A DNA stretch of 64,000 bases, taken from Thozetella sp. PMI_491 (taxonomy: Eukaryota; Ascomycota; Sordariomycetes; Chaetosphaeriales; Chaetosphaeriaceae). How positions within the stretch are numbered: position 1 is the first letter of the stretch; every line of letters begins with the position of its first letter. Positions 57,055 to 64,000 of the stretch are shown here, piece by piece. Made by a program: the position numbers and the translations under genes. The stretch covers positions 310,001 to 374,000 of the forward strand of contig MU270030.1 in the NCBI GenBank assembly GCA_021432635.1, given 5' to 3'. The notes below the pieces were generated by a model. The model was not told the origin of the DNA and searched no databases. It worked only from the letters and a program-made list of their open reading frames with translations.

Positions 57055-57341
57055 TTATATTTCTTCTATCTTAAGTTAGCGTTTCAAGGAGGATGTATCG
57101 ACTGGTCTATCTCTTTCTAGAGTGGTCTAGGGCTTCCGTTTCTTTGTGCGTAGGAGACAAATAGCTTGTAAGAGAATGAGATTATCCCGGTTTCAAATTA
57201 ACCAATGAAACGAACAATTTGAGTAAAAATACTGTAGGGCGTAGATTAGCGTAAGGCCGGCGCAAATCGGTTCCTTGCTATACCGTCATGTACAAGGCTG
57301 GGTTCGCCGAAAAAGGACCCCATAAGTCAGGAAAAGCCTTG

Positions 57342-59301
57342 TCACACCAGTCTGGCGAAGACGCTAACTGAAGTCATCGGGGCGGCATGCGATCCATGTT
57401 TAACTACAGACCATAGCTTTTGCACGAACCACCGCGATTCCCCAGTGGTGTTAGAAGCATCGATCTGCATGTGGTGCACTAGCCAGTCGTTTACGGTGCA
57501 GGGGTCCGAGCCGCCAGGCACGCCAGGATCAGGCCCTCGACTGAGCAAAAAGCGCACTACCCAGAGCTTCTGCCGTAGTATTTTGCGTTTTATGGAGTTG
57601 CGAGGCAGGTTATGTGCTCCCCAAAGGAAAAAATCTCGAAATAGTTCTTGGAGCACGGGACGGGGTGGCGCCAGCTGAACCGTCATTCTCGGACCAGTTC
57701 GGACAGCACAGGCGGCGTTGATGTCCGCGCCACGCCGAATCAAGGCGTTCACGGCTGTGACAAATCCAAACCCAAGCTTGTAGTCGGGAACAGTGACGGA
57801 GTAGATGTAACGGGCTAGTACCTCGTTGAGTTCGTGGTCAGGAATGTCACGTGCGATCAGTTTCGCAAATCTGCCAATGGCTTGCCGCATTGGTGACCGG
57901 TGTCGACGGCGAGTAGCGGCTTCAATCTGTGTTTCATCGGAGACGTAGAGCTTCAAAAGTCGAACATAGTGTCCTTGTGTTGATCCGCGCTCGATGAGTA
58001 GCTTGACGGCGGCATAAAAACGAGGGTGGATGAGCCGCGCCAAGCCGAGCCTATCGAGCAACCTCTCGACTCCCAAGCGGCGCCTGAAATTGAATTTGGT
58101 ATGTTTGTCTGGGGGGATTTCATTTGGCTCGCCGAATCCGATATCGGCCCCCTGAGTGAGCAGATAATCTAGGCCGTCGAGGGCGCTGGCCTCAAACCCG
58201 TCGTGGTCGCTTGGCCAAAGCATGTTATCGAGAAAGACGGAGAGCGGCGTTGCTCTGGACCAACTGGCTGGGTACTTCCTGTCACGGGGGTAGCGGGTCT
58301 TGAACACTTCCTCCTCGTGGTTGATGTCCGCGCCTGCCGCTAAGCACGCCTTCATCGCTGCCAGCCCGTGAGGCGAGCAGCCCATGGCGACCGCGGCCGC
58401 AAAAACGGGGATATGTATGGCTCTCCTGGTAAGACTTTTAAGCTTTTTACCGTGGATGTTGGCACCTCTGGAAAGCAGTATCGGAAGCATTGATATGTGG
58501 CCCGACAGGATGGCTGCAGAGAGAGGCGATATGGACTCCCTGAATCGGAAAGCATACAGGCGATTTGGATCTGCCCCGCGGTCTAACAGAGCTTCGGCGA
58601 GGTCTAATGAGCCGGGGAGCAAGAGGCACTGGACTAACGGCTGGGACAAGCTCAAGGCCTGACCGATGCTCTCAACCTGTTCATCCAGGTTGGCTTCGAA
58701 GAAGAGCTGTCTGAGCTCCTCTTCTGCTTTCCGATGGAAGATGGCCCGGATAAGTACCCGAGATTGACTCATCGTAGCATCTTTAGACTTAGTAGCATTG
58801 TCGACGCGGGCTCCGAGATCGAGTAAGGCCTTGAAGGCTGCGGGTTTGTTGCACTGAGCCGTTAGGCATAGAGTTGACAATTTCTCCTTCTCCTCGTGGC
58901 CGTTGTAGCCGTCATAGGCTATTCCCAGAAGCGCTTCGAATTAGCAATCCGCTCTGGACATCATTGCTCCGTCTGCTGGTAGGAAAACAAGGATTGGTCT
59001 GGGAGCTTGCAACACGTACTGCTTGGCGGATGGCCGTACTTGACAGCTATACGGATCCCCTCCGGATATCCCCGAGTACAAGCCCACTTCATTGCCGAGT
59101 TTCTGGCCTCTTTTCCACGGTATAGAAGAGGTTCGAGGCGCTGCTTAAGGAGTTTGCTCGTCCGCAGGAGCGAGATAGCGTCTCTGCATTCGGTCTGCCA
59201 TCGACCTCACCAGTCAGGTCAACTAGGATTTTTAAAAGAAGTTCTGTCGGAATGAGCTCTAGGACCGCCATTCTGGTGGGTAATGCAAGCTCGGGTTCCA
59301 T
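57342..59301 (-). CDS. F-box/ankyrin-repeat protein
   Basis: Exons on the minus strand are 59301-59211, 59181-59020 and 58933-57342, coding 614 aa. The F-box is LELIPTELLLKILVDLT|DAISLLRTSKLLKQRLEPLLYR; the bar marks a junction that needs removal of only 29 nt (GTGAGG...GCAGAG). Ankyrin-type units follow: SAMKWACTRGYPEGIRIAVKYG, KPAAFKALLDLGA, DLAEALLDRGADPNRL, SAAILSGHISMLPILLSRGA, AMKACLAAGADIN, LDYLLTQGADI and VNALIRRGADINAA. The second intron (86 nt, GTACGT...TCGAAG) is ordinary. F-box/ankyrin proteins are expanded in moulds and presumably act as SCF adaptors. The start could instead be the ATG at 59271, ten codons in. The 29-nt gap is either an exceptionally short intron or a frameshift. 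Confidence 0.78.
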
Positions 59302-59985
59302 TGCTAGGTTCGGAGCGGTGCCTTCAGGGCCGACAACGCGTACTTGCGAAATTGCGGTGGACTTCATACACACCTCATTGAGAAACAAGAGTGGTGGCAA
59401 GAAAATGAGCACATTGATCTAGTGCATACTTATTCAATCCTTTAGAGACGACTGGCTAGGTAGCCTCTGTCTTGTTTGCGCAATGTGGGCTGCCGCGATT
59501 GTGAGGGGCTGGGTTCTGCCTGGAGATGCCTAGATTTACAGCCAGTTGAGCCTCATTTTTGCGTGTATTGCTGCTCTACCCCTCGCTCTTATCCATCACA
59601 ATCTCTCAAACTATTAACTAACTCTTAGTAAACGTTATTGACTAGGTCTTCGCGACAATTAATATTGGCCTGTGCGCTCATCTGCGCGAGTAACATGTAT
59701 AGTTATTCCAAAAGCAATTCATCTGATGAGCAACACAGCTACGTTTTGCTACAGGGGGGTCATGAGGACCCGCCCTGTGCTATTTGCGACCACCGTCTTA
59801 GAGTAGTATCTCTATGAGAGATATCAGACGTAAACCTGACCGACCATTTCTAGTAATGACAGGGGCTTGCGCCCCTTCTTCCCCGGCCAAGATCCACCAC
59901 TGCCGGCCAGCCAAATGAATATACCTCAATCCGGTTGAAAATCATGCTATACCATCAGAAAAAGAACTGCGACTGCTGTAGTATA
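59302..59985. other. Intergenic region
   Basis: 684 bases between two minus-strand genes; no gene is seen. Confidence 0.5.
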
Positions 59986-62080
59986 TTATGCTGACCCATG
60001 GGCCGCAAACCACTGACGAAGTTTCCCTCTCCCATACAAGTTCAATGTAAACCAGCACAAGAAGAGCACCGACATGAGCGGCAAAACGATCTGCAGAAAC
60101 AGAGCCATGGCATCCGCGCGGACAAACCATGACCTTGTTGCTGTCCCTGAGGAGTCGGACACGTCCCATCCTAGCACTCCACTCTGGAAGAATGTCTACA
60201 TAGCAAGCGCTTGTTGGTTTGTGACCTTTCTAAATTCTGCGGGGGCGGGGGCACGACTGGAGTTGACTTACGGCGATAAAAGTCCCAGGAAGGAACATCA
60301 GCGTCAAGATGGTAACAATGTGCATAGAAAATGTCTCTTCAACAGTCTTCTGTGCCATCTTCTCCATAGCCTTGATAGACTTATTCCCGTGCTCCGCTAA
60401 GATGCGGCTTACTTGCAAGCTGCGGTACTGCAAGAGATTTTCGAACTACAAATAGGCCCAGTTAGCTACACTCCTGGCTGGCTACCGCTTGTTAACGCAC
60501 CAAGGTCTTTCCTTCATTTAATTTGTTGTAGAGGGACTCCAGTTGTAACTGTCGCGTCTCAAGCCGTCGAACAATTGCTGCTGTCTTTTTGAGAAATGGC
60601 GGGACTGCCGAGTGCAGGACCGTTACCGTGTCGCTGGGAAGCTCCGTCGAGTCCATCAGCATCAAGTAGAAATTTTCGGTGTCCACCAGGAGCGCCTTAT
60701 TTAGCTTAATGATGAGGATTGCGTCCTCCACCTTCTCCCCCATCACATTTAGATCTTGCAGGTCCCCATAGTTGAACATCTCTAGGACAAGCTCTTCCGA
60801 GGCCTCGAGCCGGGCACCACTTGCCCGCGCATGTTGTGCGGTTTGTTGTGACTTGGGTGCCGCTTCCACGTGAGTGATTTGTCTCCGTCGCCATCTGGTC
60901 GGCTTTAGAGCATTGAATCCTTTCTCAGGCATCTCGCACAGGAATGAGATAAGCCCAGCTCCTGTTGGTTGGGAGATTTGCCCAGACGATCGCGTCGTTG
61001 GCCGCGCTCTCGAGAAGTGAGGTTTCTTGTCGATTGGTGCAGTCTTTGCTTTAATCATAATGTCCCGGATTGTGTCCTCAATGTCACGTATGCACCAGCG
61101 CCAGTTCTCCTCGCACCACGTGAAGAGCATGACCAGAATGTCTAGGGCCGCTCGTAGCGAAGCCAAAAGCTCATCTGTGGGTTCGGTATAAGCTGGGACT
61201 ATGTCAGAGGTGCTTTCTTTAATGCGTTTCTCCAACAGATTATTCCCTTTGACGCTTATCCACAGCGTCTTCCCTGTAACAACATCGAAGGAATGGTAGA
61301 GAGCAGCCTGGCGCATCGACCACTGCCATCCAGCTTCGGAGGTGCGTTCTGCAGTTCTCAGTAGAATGGAAAAGCGCCATTCCTGCCCTGAGCGCCCGAT
61401 AGTTTCCAAGGTAGGTAGTCTTGTCTCCTGGGACCATGCATTGTCATACTGAAACAGGGATAGCCCTGCATCTAGAGGTTCTTCTTGGTCCCCGAACGCA
61501 AATATAGAGTCGAGAAATGAAACGTCCACCTGCTGGTATGTCATGAGGTACTTGAGCATGGCTGCTGTGCAATTCAAGGGAGCTCGCGAGTGATCTGATT
61601 CAATGAACCTGGCGAGGACTGTCAGCATATGAGCACACAGCTGGTCGACCCGTAGGCATACGCATGCCGGCATTGGGGATCTTCCTGCCGTCTGTCGAGA
61701 TGGATTTTAAGATCCGTTAATTTGGATACGTCAGTCTCATGATATACTACAGGCGTCGTTAACAAGAGCGTTACTAAACGGGGAAGGCGATAATGCCTTC
61801 AACTCATACTGTTGTCTCTATTCCAGTGCTCCCAGAACACGAGGCGGGCCTTGTCACCCCGAAAGAGGACGCGATCGTGGTCTTCGATGTATTTCCATAA
61901 GCGCCTCGCAACATCTTTTGGAATATTCTTCCTCAGCAAATTGCAGGGATACCGATGGGACTCTAGGCACACCCCGATCAATCGATCGTAGGGGTCACGC
62001 TCGACACCTCCGAAGCGGCTCGAAGCCACGTCACCGCTACTATGCAGAGGAGCTTTCGGTGCGAGCGATGCGAGTGCCAT
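59986..62080 (-). CDS. CorA-like membrane protein without GMN motif
   Basis: Five exons on the minus strand, 62080-61810, 61746-61662, 61608-60501, 60445-60272 and 60195-59986, code 615 aa. Introns are 63, 53, 55 and 76 nt. The N-terminal part matches the fungal CorA-like cytoplasmic domain: SHRYPCNLL, LVFWEHWNRDN, CRHAFIESDHSRAPLNC, YQQVDVSFLDSIFAFG and WSMRQAALYHSFDV. A long helical stalk (ETRQLQLESLYNKLNEGKTL) leads to two membrane helices, residues about 530-549 (MHIVTILTLMFLPGTFIA) and 576-598. In true CorA channels a Gly-Met-Asn motif ends the first helix. Here that place reads TFFQSG, so magnesium selectivity is doubtful. It is probably an oligomeric membrane protein of unknown transport or signalling role. 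Confidence 0.88.
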
Positions 62081-64000
62081 GGTTGGTGGACTGCAAACGC
62101 ATCTGCTCAAGCTAGGGAGCCAGCTCAGAGATCGTACGGGTATTAATGCCCGCAGGTCCTCAGATAGCGGTCTTGGAGATCTGATGCCGGTGATGCCCAG
62201 TCAAATCTTCGAGGGGTTGATACTGATATCCGACAAGATTGATTGTCCATGCAATCCGCAATCCCGTGCACAATAAGGCAGATGAAGAGGGAAGGGCGGA
62301 GAATGGATCTCAGCGTGGAGGTAGGTATGAGCTCTCGAAAATCCAATGCTGCGGCGGAATTTCCGAACAGCGGGTTTCAGCGCATTTAAACAAACATTGG
62401 AATGCCCAGGAGTACTTTTCGGATGTTGCCGGCTTGTTGTAGCGGTGAAATTGGGCTAAAGGAGCGTTGAACACTGATGTCGGGCGAGGAAGGCAGTGTC
62501 TTTGATGCCGCATCACTGTCTGCATGAAGGCGGGAGCCCCCGACTGTTACCAGTGCGGCTCTGGTTCCGGATAGGGGGAGGGGACGGCGGAGGAGCGGGG
62601 GGCGGCAAAATGGAGTGGTGATGTGACATGAAAAAATGCATGTTAGTGTGCAGCTAAAATGTGTTACAGTGCTGTACATTCTCCAGTTTAGAGCATCTGC
62701 GATGAACTGCCACCTCCCAGCCCCCAGCCCCCTCAGTTGCTCTGGCAAGGATAATCCAACACGAGCCATGTTGGTATTGCATTGTGGCGTTTCGGGCAGG
62801 CAGTTGGAGCTGAGAATATCATGAAAAGGCAGATGCGGTGTTGTACATGTACAATGCCAGTACCTCATCACGGCCCGAGCGGCTGGGCATCGGTATGTGT
62901 GTTCTAAAAAACAAGTGCACTTTCAACAAGGATCGTGCTACACATACTGGGCGATCCCTGTGGTAGCCAGCTGAGTCAAGCAATACGTTAAACCGCGGCT
63001 TTCTAGCATGCAGACTCAGAGTAAGGTACTTTAAATCAAGCCCTTCGGACAGGTCAAGCCTACGTATCACAGAGTGGCTAGAATGAGCTCATTCGAAATG
63101 AGGATGGGTATAACAATTCTTCACTTAGGCCAATGAACGACGAGTTTGCTTGTAGATAAGGCTAAGCCACAACCAACTGCATACATCTGTTCTGTTAGGG
63201 TGCCACGTTTGAATGCATCCCCAATGCTAGCACCAGCAAACTGCACACCGCCCGACAAGGCTGCGGCAGCGCGACTCTACCTACCCATTCCAAACCAGCA
63301 CGCGCCGGAGCTTCCGTATTTTATCTCTCTCGGCCTTTTCTCAGATTACACATCAGCACTCAAGCTAGGCAAGGTAGGTACAGAAGCTCGTTGCATACCT
63401 TGGTTAGCAGTCTCGGGAGCAAGAATTGGTATTTCCCCGCCAGCTCCCCATGCTAGGACACCTAAGTCAGTGGATGATACACCTCTTGGACTCAAGAAGG
63501 AATTCCCATGACTTGCCTCGACTTCAATAGCTGGATCGTTAAAATACCATCGCAGCCACGATTCAAGGACGTCCTGGTTTATCTGGTAGTCGGAAAAGGT
63601 GTCTGAAACAGACTCTGCCATAATCACACTTTGAGGAGCATTTAGACGAGTGTCGGTTGATAAAAATCGGGAATGATGTGTTGGTGACGGATCTTGGAGG
63701 AAGGAACCGATGGCAGTATTTAACTGCATCGTGGCCAGCGCTCGAAGAGCAGAAGATGATAAGGAGCTGAGAGCCGACGTCACCTTCGACTCTCTCCGAG
63801 ATTTCGCATACATGTATCCGTCTTCTTAGTCCCCCCTCGGATCCCCGATTGCAGGCAACTCCAAGCTTAACTGCACTTTGGGTCGCATCTTCTGCACGCG
63901 TCGAGCCAGTGAGGATATCAAGATACCGCCAGCCGCCGCCCGGCATATCCAAAGGGGGCCATGTGGTCGCCAGCTGCATATAACTAAGACGAAGCAGGCT
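62081..64000. other. Right-end region, mostly intergenic
   Basis: A G-rich stretch lies at about 62570-62606. Apart from the doubtful minus-strand frame at 63346-63813, no gene is seen. Confidence 0.45.
63346..63813 (-). CDS. Doubtful hypothetical protein
   Basis: A 155-codon frame starting MYAKSRRESK, with an Ala/Ser-rich helical segment (SALSSLSSSALRALATM) and VLESWLRWYF. I recognise no family, and a second frame overlaps it (63563-63979). It could be one exon of a larger gene whose other exons I cannot place, or chance. Confidence 0.22.
   Translation of the reverse strand: MYAKSRRESKVTSALSSLSSSALRALATMQLNTAIGSFLQDPSPTHHSRFLSTDTRLNAPQSVIMAESVSDTFSDYQINQDVLESWLRWYFNDPAIEVEASHGNSFLSPRGVSSTDLGVLAWGAGGEIPILAPETANQGMQRASVPTLPSLSADV

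Noticed and set aside
1-64000. CRISPR array, rRNA genes, bacterial operons or a secondary-metabolite backbone gene
   Set aside because: No spaced repeats, no rRNA-like sequence, spliced eukaryotic genes throughout, and no PKS, NRPS or terpene synthase motif seen on either strand.

Overview
The window looks like nuclear DNA of a filamentous ascomycete (Pezizomycotina); the species cannot be told from the sequence. Genes are split by short GT-AG introns, mostly 50-75 nt. Many families are typical of moulds: Zn2Cys6 regulators, a CFEM receptor, NmrA, DUF4246, F-box/ankyrin and fungal CorA-like proteins. A nine-kilobase AT-saturated block carries the C-to-T signature of repeat-induced point mutation (RIP). 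All intron-exon models below were worked out by hand from splice signals and reading frame. Each multi-exon total was checked to be a multiple of three, but none has transcript support.

Left arm (1-11.2 kb): the 3' part of a fungal transcription factor, a SnoaL-like protein, a small conserved protein and a short-chain dehydrogenase. Then come a 277-bp MITE with perfect terminal inverted repeats, a complete Zn2Cys6 regulator and an NmrA-like NAD(P)-binding protein. This is an accessory, redox and regulator flavoured stretch.

Transposon block (11.47-21.52 kb): a broken LTR retrotransposon of Ty3/gypsy type on the minus strand, bounded by 158-bp near-identical repeats and AT-saturated inside. 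A clean 230-bp solo LTR of a second family, with its own 5-bp target duplication, sits inside it.

Middle (21.9-35.3 kb): a seven-exon DUF4246 gene with a putative 2-oxoglutarate/Fe(II) oxygenase site, an alpha/beta hydrolase, a norsolorinic-acid-reductase-like aldo-keto reductase and a secreted beta-propeller-like protein. These are followed by arginyl-tRNA synthetase, the one clear housekeeping gene, and a Cys-rich single-pass surface protein.

Right arm (35.3-64 kb): a gene-poor spacer, an 11-exon MFS transporter of the Dal5/pantothenate type, an acyltransferase-3 membrane protein and a CFEM/seven-TM (PTH11-like) receptor. Next are an F-box protein, a second gene-poor spacer, a Zn2Cys6 regulator that may be frameshifted and a single-pass surface protein. 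An F-box/ankyrin protein with a possible 29-nt intron and a CorA-like membrane protein close the arm.

No polyketide, NRPS or terpene backbone enzyme is visible, so the tailoring-type enzymes do not form a recognisable biosynthetic cluster within the window. I found no rRNA, no complete tRNA and no CRISPR.
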